Shown here in pieces: positions 26,572 to 35,258 of a stretch of 50,060 nucleotides of DNA. This DNA is from an uncultured Bacteroides sp. (GTDB lineage: Bacteria; Bacteroidota; Bacteroidia; Bacteroidales; Bacteroidaceae): assembly GCA_937890825.1 (NCBI GenBank), contig CALADS010000016.1:1-50060 (forward strand), read 5' to 3'. A program made the position numbers and the translations under genes. The notes under the pieces are model-generated. The model was not told where the DNA came from. It saw only the letters and a program-made list of their open reading frames with translations, and ran no database searches. How positions within the stretch are numbered: position 1 is the first letter of the stretch; every line of letters starts with the position of its first letter.

Positions 26572-28029
26572 TTATTTGACAGGAATATTCTGAAGAATAT
26601 CCAGCAGGTGATCCCAGAATTTCTGTACGGTAGGTATCAGCATTCGTTCGTCGGGTGAATGTACTCCCTGCAGGGTAGGACCAAATGATATCATATCCAA
26701 TGAGGGATATTTATCGAGGAAGAGTCCGCACTCCAGTCCGGCATGAATTGCTTTAATTTTAGCTTCAGTACCAAACAGGCGCTTGTATGAAGCAGCAGCT
26801 ACTTTCAGAATTTCTGAATGTGGATTAGGTTTCCATCCCGGGTATCCGTCGCCGAAACTTACTTTGGCACCAGCCATTTCAAACACCGTTCTCACCATAT
26901 TGGCGATGTCTTGTTTGGAAGAAGCTGTAGAGCTTCGCTGGCTTGTCTCGATGCGGATTATGTGTCCGGGTTTCATTTTTACAGAAGCCAGGTTGGTAGA
27001 CGTTTCTACCAGGCCGGGAATATCCTGACTCATGGCGAATACACCGTGAGGCGTGGCATAAATGGCCTGCAGCAGTCTCAGTGTGGTATCTTTATCTATA
27101 GCTGTGTTGCGCGGTTCTTCCGATTCCATGATGAGTTGCAAGTCGGGCTCCACTACGCAGTATTCCGCCTGTACGTCTGCAGCAAAAATGTTCAAGTCTG
27201 TGCGTAAGTCATGTTTGCATGATTCCGGTACTGCTACTACTGCATGCGCTTCGCGGGCAATGGCATTGCGCAGATTACCGCCATCAATTTCGCAGAGATA
27301 CAAATCGTATTTTTTAAAAGCATCGTTTAAGAAGCGGTTTAGAATTTTGTTGGCATTTCCTCTTCCCAGGTGAATGTCACCTCCGGAGTGTCCGCCCTTC
27401 AACCCCTTTACAGATATTTTACAGCAGAAATATCCGGCAGGAATCTCAGTTTCCTGGTAGGTAAACTCAGCCACCGAATCAATGCCTCCGGCACAGCCGA
27501 TAAAGAGTTCACCTTCATCTTCAGAGTCCAGATTCAGCAAGATTTCTCCCGTCATAAATCCTTCTTTCAGAGCGAAAGCACCTGTCAATCCCGTTTCTTC
27601 ATCGATGGTAAACAGACATTCCAATGGTCCGTGTTGCAGGGTGTTGTCAGCCAGTAGAGCCAATTCTGTAGCTACCCCTATGCCGTTGTCTGCTCCCAGC
27701 GTAGTACCTTTGGCTTTCAGCCATTCACCGTCTATTTCAGTTTCAATGGGGTCGTTCAAGAAGTCATGTTGTACATCATTATTCTTCTCACAAACCATAT
27801 CTACGTGCGATTGCAAGACTACAGTTTTTCTATTTTCCATGCCCGGTGTAGCCGGTTTTTTGATAAGTACGTTGCCCGCTTCATCGCATTTGGTTTCTAA
27901 TTGATGTTTTTCGCCGAATGCTTTCAAGTAAGCAATAATCTTCTCTTCTTTTTTAGAAGGACGTGGTACTTGGCAGATTTCCTCGAAATAGTGGAAAACG
28001 CCTGTAGGTTTTAAGTCTTTTTTTTCCAT
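26572..28029 (-). CDS. pepD: Aminoacyl-histidine dipeptidase (M20 family)
   Basis: This 485-aa cytoplasmic di-zinc peptidase cleaves Xaa-His and other dipeptides. Metal ligands are visible: H75 and D77 in QSHVDMV, D114 in GADNGIGVA and E144/E145 in IDEETGLTG. The bacterial dimerisation insert follows (GLKGGHSGGDI...GRGNANKIL), and near the C-terminus GLECGLF and HSPDERM complete the active site. Length matches PepD. It heads a two-gene unit with the EEP nuclease. Confidence 0.95.
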   Translation of the reverse strand: MEKKDLKPTGVFHYFEEICQVPRPSKKEEKIIAYLKAFGEKHQLETKCDEAGNVLIKKPATPGMENRKTVVLQSHVDMVCEKNNDVQHDFLNDPIETEIDGEWLKAKGTTLGADNGIGVATELALLADNTLQHGPLECLFTIDEETGLTGAFALKEGFMTGEILLNLDSEDEGELFIGCAGGIDSVAEFTYQETEIPAGYFCCKISVKGLKGGHSGGDIHLGRGNANKILNRFLNDAFKKYDLYLCEIDGGNLRNAIAREAHAVVAVPESCKHDLRTDLNIFAADVQAEYCVVEPDLQLIMESEEPRNTAIDKDTTLRLLQAIYATPHGVFAMSQDIPGLVETSTNLASVKMKPGHIIRIETSQRSSTASSKQDIANMVRTVFEMAGAKVSFGDGYPGWKPNPHSEILKVAAASYKRLFGTEAKIKAIHAGLECGLFLDKYPSLDMISFGPTLQGVHSPDERMLIPTVQKFWDHLLDILQNIPVK

Positions 28030-28034
28030 AATGT

Positions 28035-28065
28035 ATTGTTTTCTCCAAGCAAACTCCTATATTTG
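28035..28065 (+). promoter_or_regulatory. Promoter for the small membrane protein and OmpH-like gene
   Basis: ATTG (28035-28038) and TATATTTG (28058-28065) are 19 nt apart on the plus strand. The leader to 28159 would be about 85 nt. Confidence 0.55.
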
Positions 28066-28158
28066 CACCCACAAAAATAATGGAAATAGCCAGCAAATGA
28101 AAATTAATTCTCCTTTTTGCTGTTATTCATCCTTTAATTTTGCTAAAAACCCTAGAAA

Positions 28159-28395
28159 ATGATGCTAAAAACAGCTTTTATAACAATATTGTTTGTGGCT
28201 ATCGGCGTGCTATTGTTAGGGGTAAAAGTCTTTTTTGTAAAAGGCGGTAAATTCCCTAATTCACACGTCAGTGGTAATAAGGCAATGCGCGACCGAAAGA
28301 TAGGCTGTGTGCAGTCTCAAGACCGAGAGGCCCGGAAAAAACGTCGTTTTTCCGTTGATGAACTGGAAAAACATCTCCAGAATTTAGAGAACTAA
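28159..28395 (+). CDS. Small single-pass membrane protein, conserved in Bacteroidales
   Basis: This is a 78-aa protein. One hydrophobic segment (ITILFVAIGVLLLGVKVFFV, about 8-27) is followed by a basic cytoplasmic or periplasmic tail (MRDRKIGCVQSQDREARKKRRFSVDELEKHLQNLEN). I recall similar short proteins in Bacteroides genomes but know no function. It is 30 nt upstream of the OmpH-like gene and probably in one transcript with it. Confidence 0.65.
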   Translation: MMLKTAFITILFVAIGVLLLGVKVFFVKGGKFPNSHVSGNKAMRDRKIGCVQSQDREARKKRRFSVDELEKHLQNLEN

Positions 28396-28425
28396 TTTTA
28401 TAAAAAATATTATAGATATTACATT

Positions 28426-29028
28426 ATGAAGAGATTGAACTACTTGATGAGCTCATTAGTGGCATTTGCACTGGTTGTATTATTCGCTCAGTGTGCCGGT
28501 AAGACAGAAGTACCCTCTAACAGCACTGCTACACAGGCAGCAGGATTATCAGGGATGAAGATTGCATACGTAGAGATTGATACGTTATTGGCAAAATATA
28601 ATTTCTGTATTGATTTGAATGAAGGAATGGTGAAGAAGAGCGAAAATGTTCGTTTGACATTGAACCAAAAAGCCAAGGAATTAGATAAGCAGAAACAAGA
28701 ATTCCAGACCAAATATCAAAATAACGCTTATCTTTCTCAAGAGCGTGCTCAGCAAGAGTATAATCGCATTGCTAAATTGGAGCAGGATTTGCAGAACTTA
28801 AGCAATAAGTTGCAGGCTGAATTGATGAGTGAAAACGAAAAGAACAGTTTGCAGCTGCGCGATTCTATCAATGCCTTTTTGAAAGAATATAATAAGACCA
28901 AAGGCTATAGCATGATTATCAGTAATACAGGTTTCGACAATTTGCTCTACGCTGATAGCTGCTATAATATCACGAAGGAGATTTTGGAAGGCTTAAATGC
29001 ACGCTATTCTTCTCCTGCAAAGAAATAA
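28426..29028 (+). CDS. OmpH/Skp family periplasmic chaperone-like protein
   Basis: This 200-aa protein has an N-terminal signal (LMSSLVAFALVVLFAQCAG). Cys at about residue 23 could be lipidated, though Gln at -1 is unusual for a lipobox. The mature protein shows the Skp/OmpH pattern: KIAYVEIDTLLAKYNF (first beta strand), a long coiled-coil (about 70-145, rich in Lys, Gln and Glu), then YSMIISNTGFDNLLYADSCYNITKEILEGLNARY. It probably assists folding of outer-membrane proteins in the periplasm. Confidence 0.87.
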   Translation: MKRLNYLMSSLVAFALVVLFAQCAGKTEVPSNSTATQAAGLSGMKIAYVEIDTLLAKYNFCIDLNEGMVKKSENVRLTLNQKAKELDKQKQEFQTKYQNNAYLSQERAQQEYNRIAKLEQDLQNLSNKLQAELMSENEKNSLQLRDSINAFLKEYNKTKGYSMIISNTGFDNLLYADSCYNITKEILEGLNARYSSPAKK

Positions 29029-29108
29029 GTCGAGCAACTAATAAACAGGTGAGTAAGAGCGTATAGTTGTTGTAAAGCGTCTCTTATCCGCTTAAATAAT
29101 AAAAGGTA

Positions 29109-29152
29109 CGATGCCAAAGGAATAAAAAAAACTCCTTTGGCATCGTTTTTTT
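29109..29152 (+). terminator. Intrinsic terminator after the OmpH-like gene
   Basis: A 13-bp perfect stem (CGATGCCAAAGGA with TCCTTTGGCATCG) and an 11-nt A-rich loop are followed by T7. It would also act on the minus strand because of the A run on the left. Confidence 0.93.
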
Positions 29153-29324
29153 ATGCTCTTCTGCTTAGATGTATCCTGTCTGCCTGCCGCCGCAGCCGGG
29201 CATTGGGCAGATCGTTATGGAATGGCTTTCCATTAAAAAATAGACCTTTTTTTGTTTACAAGTGTAAAAATGACTACCGAAATTTAAAACAATGTTATAG
29301 ATGATGTGATTTTTTGCCACTTCG
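29153..29324. other. Intergenic stretch without recognised gene
   Basis: I see no coding frame. It contains a GC-rich short inverted segment (CTGCCTGCC ... GGGCAG, 29179-29212) and a small GGAATGG/TCCATT hairpin near 29218-29235, both of uncertain meaning. The stretch leads into the promoter of the AGGTA-rich RNA. Confidence 0.5.
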
Positions 29325-29355
29325 TTTGCGCACACAAAGAAAATTCATACCTTTG
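29325..29355 (+). promoter_or_regulatory. Consensus promoter of the AGGTA-rich RNA
   Basis: TTTG (29325-29328) and TACCTTTG (29348-29355) are separated by 19 nt, a perfect TTTG / TAnnTTTG match. There is no gene-length frame in the 330 nt downstream. Confidence 0.78.
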
Positions 29356-29359
29356 CATC

Positions 29360-29690
29360 GCTGTTGAGATAACAGCTTGTAACTATAATAATGAATTTGT
29401 TTTCAATAGCTATTAGCAGTTAGGTAAAAAGATTGCAAAATATAAAGGTATTATAAAGGTAATTTTTTAAGGTAATAATAAATAGGTATTTAAAGATTAG
29501 AAAATAGGTAATTAGAATTTAGGTAAAGAAGGATTGTTTATAATTAGGAAAACAGGTATTATAGTTTTTGATTAGGTAAAAAGAAAGATTGTTTTAGGTT
29601 AACAAAAGATGTTTTAACAGGAAAAGAAAAGCCATTTGGGCTTTTCTTAAAGGAGGCGAGAGGTTCGAGAGAACTTACTCGTTTTTTTTA
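29360..29690 (+). ncRNA. Candidate non-coding RNA with nine AGGTA repeats
   Basis: The unit runs from just after a consensus promoter to an intrinsic terminator, about 330 nt in all, with no open frame except a 10-codon ATG frame (29391-29423). The 5' end folds as GCTGTT-GAGAT-AACAGC (29360-29376). Nine AGGTA pentamers follow (starting 29422, 29446, 29457, 29470, 29484, 29506, 29521, 29554, 29574), set in A/T-rich single-strand-like sequence. A 10-bp hairpin lies at 29624-29648, then AAAGGAGG, then the terminator. It does not resemble tmRNA, RNase P RNA or 6S RNA as far as I can judge. Promoter, end and lack of coding are seen. RNA function is inferred. Confidence 0.62.
29656..29689 (+). terminator. 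Intrinsic terminator of the AGGTA-rich RNA
   Basis: The stem GCGAGAGGTTC pairs with GAACTTACTCGT around a GAGA tetraloop with one bulge, followed by T8 (29682-29689). Confidence 0.85.
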
Positions 29691-29747
29691 TTCCTATGGC
29701 AGGCACCTCCCCCGCATCTGAATTTGGATGGCGTTATTCAAAAATAA

Positions 29748-29778
29748 AAGCCGAACCTGGTTCAGATCAGATTCGGCT
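29748..29778 (-). terminator. Intrinsic terminator of the DedA/lipoprotein unit
   Basis: Read on the minus strand, AGCCGAA and TTCGGCT form a 7-bp outer stem around an inner CTG/CAG hairpin. A T-rich tract (TTTATTTTTG) follows. It lies about 35 nt past the stop codon at 29814. Confidence 0.8.
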
Positions 29779-29813
29779 AAAAGTAAGAAACTGTTTTAAA
29801 AACGTATGCAGTA

Positions 29814-31775
29814 CTATTTATAAGATTCCGGCTTTGGCGCAGGTTCCGGCGAAGGTTCCGGCGCAGGTTCCGGTGAAGGAATCTCGATGCTTCCATCTAT
29901 CATGCCAAGTGCTATGCTAAGTAAGGCCTCTTTGACATTTCCCAATGGCAGCACAGTAGCAGGATTGGCTAAAGCATTGACTTTTACATCTGGGGCAAAA
30001 CCGTTGGTATATACCGCCTCATCCAAGGCATTGTATACCTCGCATACGGCAGGGCGCACCTCCCATTCGAAGGCCGGGTTTTTAAATCCCTCGGTAGCTA
30101 TGTATTCCCCTTTGGTATTTTCGCCGATAATCACCACCTGCATGTACGGTTTCAGCCCGTTGATCAGCATTTCTGCCATACCGGCGGTAGCAGCACTGGT
30201 TAAGACAAATAAGCGCTTCAGATTCAGATTCTGTCCGCTTTGCAGCAATTCACGCTCCAGAGTCAGTATACGGTTCTTATGAGTCTTTTTCGAGTTGTAA
30301 TAAAGAGATGCAAGCGGAGCTCCTAGTTTATCGGCAGGAGCCAGTAAGGAAGCAGCCAGCTGCATGCTGCCCATTTCTCCTCTATCATTGTAGCGCAAGT
30401 CTAAGATCAAGTGTTCGGCACCGTTTTTGCGATATTGCTGAGTAAACTGGCGCAGCACTTCATCCTGGCTAGGGTTGAATTCATTGTACACCAAGTAAGC
30501 AGCCTTCCAGGCGGGCAGAAACATCTGTGTCGGTGTCAGTTCCTCTTCCACCGGGCGCGTGGCCGGCAGTGTAGCCGAGCGGTCGGATACTACTTCAGTG
30601 ATTTTCACCTCTTGTCCTTCCTGATTAGTTTCCGTTCTTACTTGAATTATTCCGATAGCCAGTTTTTTCTCTTCCCCCTCTTGCAGCACTTTTTCACGTT
30701 TTCGGGTAATGAAGTCATCATTTACCGACATAATCCATTCCCCGCGTTTCAGTCCGGCTTCTGCAGCAGGCGATTGCGGTTCCACGTACGTAATCATGGC
30801 ATAATACGCCGTGTCATTCTCGGGCACCCTGCTCAGGCTGTAGCTGAATCCATAGCTCACCGGCGCAGTGCGATAGATAGAGTCCACTTTGGAGAAACCC
30901 TTATCTTTGCTCGATTTTACTTTGTCGAGAAAAGCCTGTGGTGCGATGAAATAGTTTAGCTCATTGAACGAAGGCATCTCTTCGAACCACAAGTATTCTT
31001 CGCGCATCACGCTATCTATCCATAAGTCCCGTCCGGTATACGGATAATACTCGGGCCATCGGTCTTGACCACATCCGCTGAGGGTGCTCAGCGTCGTCGT
31101 AGCTCCGATGGCCCACAGCATCATTTTATTTACTTTTTTTTTTTTAAAAGCTTTAGCTATAAGATACAGCACCACTCCGGCAAAGATAGCCAGAATCACA
31201 TACCCTATCTCGTGGCTATATTCAGTGGCCAACTGATAGACATCATTGGTAGTCTTTAAATTAGTGAATCTGTAGATGCCATATCCCAAGGCAGCCAAGA
31301 TTGAGTTCCAGATGCCAGCCCCCAGCGTAGTGTAGAGCAAGAACGGCCCCAACTTCATGCCAGCCAGCCCGGCAGGAATACTGATGAGCTGTCTTACGGC
31401 CGGAATCAGTCGTCCGAAGAAAGTAGAAGCAGCTCCATGCTGCCGGAAATACTCTTCTGCATGACGCACTTTTTCTTCATCGATAAGGCACAGATGTCCT
31501 AATCTGCTGTTGGCAAATTTATATACGATGGGTCTTCCCAGCCATTTAGCCAGATAATAATTGATTAAAGCTCCCAAGTCGGCTCCGATGGTAGCCATGA
31601 CTACCACCATTACGATATTCATGCTGTCGTCTGCCATGGCTTTCCAGGCAGCCGGTGGCACTACCGCTTCCGAGGGGAATGGGATAAACGAACTTTCGAT
31701 AGCCATAAAGATCGTGACCACCGTATAATTCAGATTTTCCAAGACCCATTTTAATAATTCTGCTAGAGATTCCAT
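29814..31775 (-). CDS. DedA membrane protein fused in frame to an S41/PDZ-like lipoprotein (probably two genes joined at an A12 tract)
   Basis: The 653-codon frame has two unrelated halves. Residues 1-217 are a complete DedA protein: membrane segments, ESSFIPFPSEAVVPPA, FFGRLIPAVRQLISIPAGLAGM and a basic end AKAFKKKK. DedA proteins transport undecaprenyl phosphate or other lipids. From Met218, MMLWAIGATTTLSTLSGCG is a complete lipoprotein signal with lipobox Cys. A PDZ-like region (YAMITYVEPQSPAAEAGLKRGEWIMSVND) and an S41 peptidase fold (LILDLRYNDRGEM, TSAATAGMAEMLINGL) follow, with a Pro-Glu tail. Typical S41 Ser is Ala-Thr-Ala here, so it may be inactive. The join is a run of 12 A on the coding strand. 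Eleven or 13 would stop DedA at once and separate the genes. Confidence 0.85.
   Translation of the reverse strand: MESLAELLKWVLENLNYTVVTIFMAIESSFIPFPSEAVVPPAAWKAMADDSMNIVMVVVMATIGADLGALINYYLAKWLGRPIVYKFANSRLGHLCLIDEEKVRHAEEYFRQHGAASTFFGRLIPAVRQLISIPAGLAGMKLGPFLLYTTLGAGIWNSILAALGYGIYRFTNLKTTNDVYQLATEYSHEIGYVILAIFAGVVLYLIAKAFKKKKVNKMMLWAIGATTTLSTLSGCGQDRWPEYYPYTGRDLWIDSVMREEYLWFEEMPSFNELNYFIAPQAFLDKVKSSKDKGFSKVDSIYRTAPVSYGFSYSLSRVPENDTAYYAMITYVEPQSPAAEAGLKRGEWIMSVNDDFITRKREKVLQEGEEKKLAIGIIQVRTETNQEGQEVKITEVVSDRSATLPATRPVEEELTPTQMFLPAWKAAYLVYNEFNPSQDEVLRQFTQQYRKNGAEHLILDLRYNDRGEMGSMQLAASLLAPADKLGAPLASLYYNSKKTHKNRILTLERELLQSGQNLNLKRLFVLTSAATAGMAEMLINGLKPYMQVVIIGENTKGEYIATEGFKNPAFEWEVRPAVCEVYNALDEAVYTNGFAPDVKVNALANPATVLPLGNVKEALLSIALGMIDGSIEIPSPEPAPEPSPEPAPKPESYK
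29836..29883. repeat. 12-bp tandem repeats encoding Pro-Glu-Pro-Ala/Ser
   Basis: Four units of 12 bp (GGCGCAGGTTCC, GGCGAAGGTTCC, GGCGCAGGTTCC, GGTGAAGGAATC) encode, on the minus strand, the Pro-Glu-Pro-Ala/Ser tail of the lipoprotein. In-frame copy-number changes would only alter tail length. Confidence 0.85.
31134..31145. repeat. 12-base homopolymer (A12 on coding strand) at the DedA-lipoprotein junction
   Basis: Twelve consecutive T on the plus strand (A on the coding strand) encode the four Lys of AKAFKKKK. One base fewer gives AAG TAA, and one base more gives AGT AAA TAA. Either way DedA ends within a few codons, and the lipoprotein would start at its own ATG (31124). Such tracts slip in replication, transcription and sequencing. 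Confidence 0.9.
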
Positions 31776-31816
31776 AGTTTCATTACTTATATAAAAAATG
31801 TGATTAAAAATACAGG

Positions 31817-33229
31817 TTATTGTAAGGACGACAAGATATCATTTATTCTATTAATATCCTCCTCTGTTCCATTGGTTTCGTACCAATCCTGTATCAGTTT
31901 AATTTGCTCCATTGTGAAGGGGCGTTCGCATTTAGCGTTATATTCCAGAAACTTTTCCTTATTCTGTAGCATCAGATACATCATCGTCAGGTGTTCGGTA
32001 AGTCCCGGAGTCGAGGGATTTATCATTTCGGCACGTTCAAATGCTTTGAGCGCCATGACCATGTTGCCATACTTCGAACACAGTTCTCCGACACTAATCC
32101 AGCTCTCGGCTGTAGGTTCCAGTTCCGTTGCTTTTATCAGCGCATTCATGCAGAGTTCATCCTGGTTAAGCTCCATATAGATGCCCGCTTCGGTAAAATA
32201 ATTCTGCACATCATCAGGGTTCAGTTCTTCTGCCAGAGCACAATAATCCAAAGCTTTCGTATACTCTTTCATATTATACAGGCAGATAGCCATATGGCTG
32301 TAAACAGATTCTACCGGAGTAGATATTTCCCCCTCCTGTTCAAGTATTTTTTTCAGCGATTCATACGCTGCCTGCCAGTTTTGCGCCTCTATGCTGACCA
32401 ATGCTTCGAAGTACAGATACACATCCTCTGTAATGGCTCCATATTTAGCAGCCAGTCTATAATTCATCTGTGCTTTTGAGTTATTGCCCAGTTGAGTATA
32501 AGCCGTAGCCTTCACGAAGTAAGCATCACCGAACTCCTCATCAGCCACCGTAGAAAAGTCGGCCGCCTCAATAGCTTTGTTCGGTTCGTTTAACTCCATG
32601 TAGCAACGCGACAATCCATACCAGCAAGGGGCAGAATACGGCTCCTTGTCCAGCAGCTCGTTATACATCTTGATGGCTTCGTCGTACTGGCCTGTAGCGA
32701 ATAGATAGTCTGCCGAAACCGCCTTATAAGCATGTTCATCATGGCACTCCTTCAGCCTTTTCATCCACGGCTGCGCCTTGCAGGCCATTTTATATTCTAT
32801 ATAGAAATAAATCACCTCGATGATGTCATGAATTTCCATCGGTGCTTCTATAGTTTCCAGCAACTCCTCGGCCCGGGCGTCTTCTCCATACTCCATCAGT
32901 AAGTTTGCCTTCAAGATTATTACCTCTGGCAAGTAATTCTCTTCGATGCTTTCCAAGACGCTTTTCGCCTTTTCCAGCCGCTGCTCATATAAATACAGAT
33001 ATGCCTGTTGCACCAGCAGCCCCGTATGTCCGGGGTGTTGGTGCAGGCCATTTTCTGCGGCCTTGTGGGCCCATTCACCTTTTCTTCTGTCGGCATACCA
33101 GTCTGCCAGGTCTGCCCAGTCATCGGCATCCAGATAAAAAGTTTCTTTGCATTGCATGGCCTTTTCAAAGCTGAGAGCCATTTCATACAATTCTTTATCT
33201 TTTCCTGAGAAAAAGTTAGTTTTCTTCAT
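31817..33229 (-). CDS. Tetratricopeptide repeat protein
   Basis: This 470-aa protein has no signal peptide. It consists almost entirely of TPR helices, about ten units (e.g. WADLADWYADRRKGEWAHKAAENGLHQHPG, PCWYGLSRCYMELNEPNKAIEAA, AYFVKATAYTQLGNNSKAQMNYRLA, SVYSHMAICLYNMKEYTKALDYCALAEELNP, MVMALKAFERAEMINPSTP). It should be a cytoplasmic protein-protein scaffold. The partner is unknown. It starts 6 nt downstream of glnS and is probably co-transcribed with it. Confidence 0.9.
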   Translation of the reverse strand: MKKTNFFSGKDKELYEMALSFEKAMQCKETFYLDADDWADLADWYADRRKGEWAHKAAENGLHQHPGHTGLLVQQAYLYLYEQRLEKAKSVLESIEENYLPEVIILKANLLMEYGEDARAEELLETIEAPMEIHDIIEVIYFYIEYKMACKAQPWMKRLKECHDEHAYKAVSADYLFATGQYDEAIKMYNELLDKEPYSAPCWYGLSRCYMELNEPNKAIEAADFSTVADEEFGDAYFVKATAYTQLGNNSKAQMNYRLAAKYGAITEDVYLYFEALVSIEAQNWQAAYESLKKILEQEGEISTPVESVYSHMAICLYNMKEYTKALDYCALAEELNPDDVQNYFTEAGIYMELNQDELCMNALIKATELEPTAESWISVGELCSKYGNMVMALKAFERAEMINPSTPGLTEHLTMMYLMLQNKEKFLEYNAKCERPFTMEQIKLIQDWYETNGTEEDINRINDILSSLQ

Positions 33230-33235
33230 GTCGGA

Positions 33236-34975
33236 TTATTTGTTGATCTTTCCCCATGTATCTTTCAGTCCTACAGTGCGGTTGAATACCATTTTTTCTG
33301 CTGTAGAATCCTTGTCTACATTGAAATAACCGATGCGTTGGAACTGCAGATACGTCAGCGGGGCCATGCCGGCTGCATACTTTTCTATGTAGCAGCAGGG
33401 CAACACCTTCAGCGAGTCGGGGTTGATAATCTCCTTCATGGCCGTCAGCGCATCACAATTCTTTTCTTCCCGTATGGCTGCCAGTTCATCTCTCGGATTC
33501 TCCACCTTCCACAGTCGGTCGTACAGGCGTACTTCAGCCTGCAGGCAGTGATGGCAGCTCACCCAGTGCAGTGTGCCCTTCACCTTGCGGTTGGCGCCCG
33601 GCATACCACTCTTCGAATCGGGGTCGTATTCACAGTAGATTTCTTCCACTTCGCCGGCCTCATTTTTCTTACATCCGGTACACTTCACGATGTATGCGCT
33701 CTTCAGTCTCACCTCCTGTCCGGGTGTCATGCGGAAGAACTTCTTCGGCGCATCCTCCATAAAGTCGTCGCGTTCCATCCACAGTTCTCGGCAGAATTCT
33801 ATGCAGTGGCTTCCCTCTTCCGGTCTTTCCGGATTATTTACCGCTTCCATTTCCTCCACCTGTCCTTCCGGATAGTTGGTAATGATCAGTTTCACCGGAT
33901 TCAGCACAGCCGATACACGGGTAGCCCGTTCGTTGAGGTCTTCGCGCACGGCACTTTCCAGCAATGCAAACTCATTCAGTGCATCATACGTGGTATAGCC
34001 AATCTTGTCGATAAACTTATGGATAGACTCGGGCGAGTATCCTCTTCTGCGGAATCCACAGATAGTCGGCATACGGGGGTCGTCCCATCCGTTGACCAAT
34101 CCCTCCTTCACCAGTGTCAGCAAGTTACGCTTGCTCATCAGCGTATAGCTCAGGTTCAGTTTGTTGAATTCATACTGGCGCGGGCGGTTGTCATTGAGGT
34201 CTTCACCCTTCTTCAGCCAATCCACGAAGAGGTCGTAGAGCGGCCGGTGCACCACGAACTCCAGCGTACAGAGCGAGTGCGTCACCCCCTCGAAGAAGTC
34301 GCTTTGTCCGTGCGCAAAGTCATACATCGGATACGCCTTCCAGGTAGTTCCGGTGCGGTGGTGCGGATGCTTCACTACGCGATAGATAATCGGGTCGCGG
34401 AAGTGCATGTTCGGGTTGGCCATATCGATTTTGGCGCGCAGCACCATAGCTCCTTCCTCTATTTCCCCGCTGTTCATTTTTTCGAACAGAGCCAGACTCT
34501 CCTCGATGGGTCGGTTACGGTACGGACTCTCCACGCCCGGCTGAGTAGGTGTACCCTTCTGGGCGGCAATCTGTTCGCTCGACTGCTCGTCGATATACGC
34601 CTTACCCTGCTTAATCAGTTCGATGGCAAAATCCCAGAGCTGTTGGAAATAATCCGAGGCATAATATTCATTTCCCCACTGATAGCCCAGCCATTGTATA
34701 TCCTCCTTGATGGCTTCTACATATTCCACATCCTCTTTGGTAGGGTTTGTGTCGTCAAAGCGCAAGTTGCACACGCCGCCATGTTTGGCTGCGATGCCGA
34801 AATCCATGCAGATAGCCTTGGCGTGTCCGATATGAAGATACCCGTTCGGCTCTGGCGGGAATCGCGTCTGCACTCTTCCCCCGTTTTTACCTTCCTTTAA
34901 ATCATTCTCCACAATCTGTTCGATGAAGTTCAAGCTCTTCTTCTCGCTTGTTTCTTCGTTCTTCAATTCTGCCAT
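33236..34975 (-). CDS. glnS: Glutaminyl-tRNA synthetase
   Basis: This 579-aa class I synthetase charges tRNA-Gln. The HIGH motif lies in PPEPNGYLHIGHAKAI (40-55), with RFDDTNPTKEDVEYVEAIKEDIQWLG after it. The KMSKR equivalent is LMSKRNLL. The acceptor-binding and C-terminal anticodon-binding beta-barrels (e.g. VRLKSAYIVKCTGCKKNEAGEVEEIYCEYDPDSKSG) are of normal length. Presence of GlnRS implies tRNA-Gln is charged directly. Confidence 0.97.
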   Translation of the reverse strand: MAELKNEETSEKKSLNFIEQIVENDLKEGKNGGRVQTRFPPEPNGYLHIGHAKAICMDFGIAAKHGGVCNLRFDDTNPTKEDVEYVEAIKEDIQWLGYQWGNEYYASDYFQQLWDFAIELIKQGKAYIDEQSSEQIAAQKGTPTQPGVESPYRNRPIEESLALFEKMNSGEIEEGAMVLRAKIDMANPNMHFRDPIIYRVVKHPHHRTGTTWKAYPMYDFAHGQSDFFEGVTHSLCTLEFVVHRPLYDLFVDWLKKGEDLNDNRPRQYEFNKLNLSYTLMSKRNLLTLVKEGLVNGWDDPRMPTICGFRRRGYSPESIHKFIDKIGYTTYDALNEFALLESAVREDLNERATRVSAVLNPVKLIITNYPEGQVEEMEAVNNPERPEEGSHCIEFCRELWMERDDFMEDAPKKFFRMTPGQEVRLKSAYIVKCTGCKKNEAGEVEEIYCEYDPDSKSGMPGANRKVKGTLHWVSCHHCLQAEVRLYDRLWKVENPRDELAAIREEKNCDALTAMKEIINPDSLKVLPCCYIEKYAAGMAPLTYLQFQRIGYFNVDKDSTAEKMVFNRTVGLKDTWGKINK

Positions 34976-35258
34976 AATTATCTATATTACGTATATATCT
35001 TTATTAAAATATGAATACCAGGAATAGGCTGCAAAAATACGACTATTTTTTTGTTTACCGTGAAAAAATCGAGATTAATGCTTTCCCTTTCCTTTCTTAT
35101 TTATAGGGCGGGTGTTTTTTTAAGTAAAAATTTGGCATTTTCACGGCAAAAAGTCTATATTTGCCCTCGTAAATCAGGTGCAGATGTAGAAAATTGCTTT
35201 GAAATGATAACAAAATCAAACGTTTATCCAAAAAGATGTTATATGACATGTTTTTAAA

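Noticed and set aside
29179..29235. Short GC-rich inverted segments as a terminator or RNA gene
   Set aside because: The stems are short and interrupted and lack a T tract. There is no promoter directly upstream.
29360..29690. Identification of the AGGTA-rich unit as tmRNA, RNase P RNA, 6S RNA or a CRISPR array
   Set aside because: The repeats are 5 nt with unequal spacing and no fixed spacer length. The conserved cores of the known RNAs were not found.
29696..29920. 74-codon plus-strand frame starting after the AGGTA-rich RNA
   Set aside because: It runs across a minus-strand terminator and into the 3' end of the lipoprotein gene, and begins after the RNA's own terminator. The AAAGGAGG at 29649 is 40 nt away, too far to serve it.
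33338..34900. Long plus-strand open frame (520 codons) opposite glnS
   Set aside because: It lies wholly antisense to a well-supported glnS, has unlikely composition and no recognisable motif. It arises from glnS codon usage.
35051..35257. 68-codon plus-strand frame between glnS and the small RNA
   Set aside because: Its translation has no recognisable pattern. It ends just before the small RNA promoter and looks like chance in AT-rich intergenic DNA.
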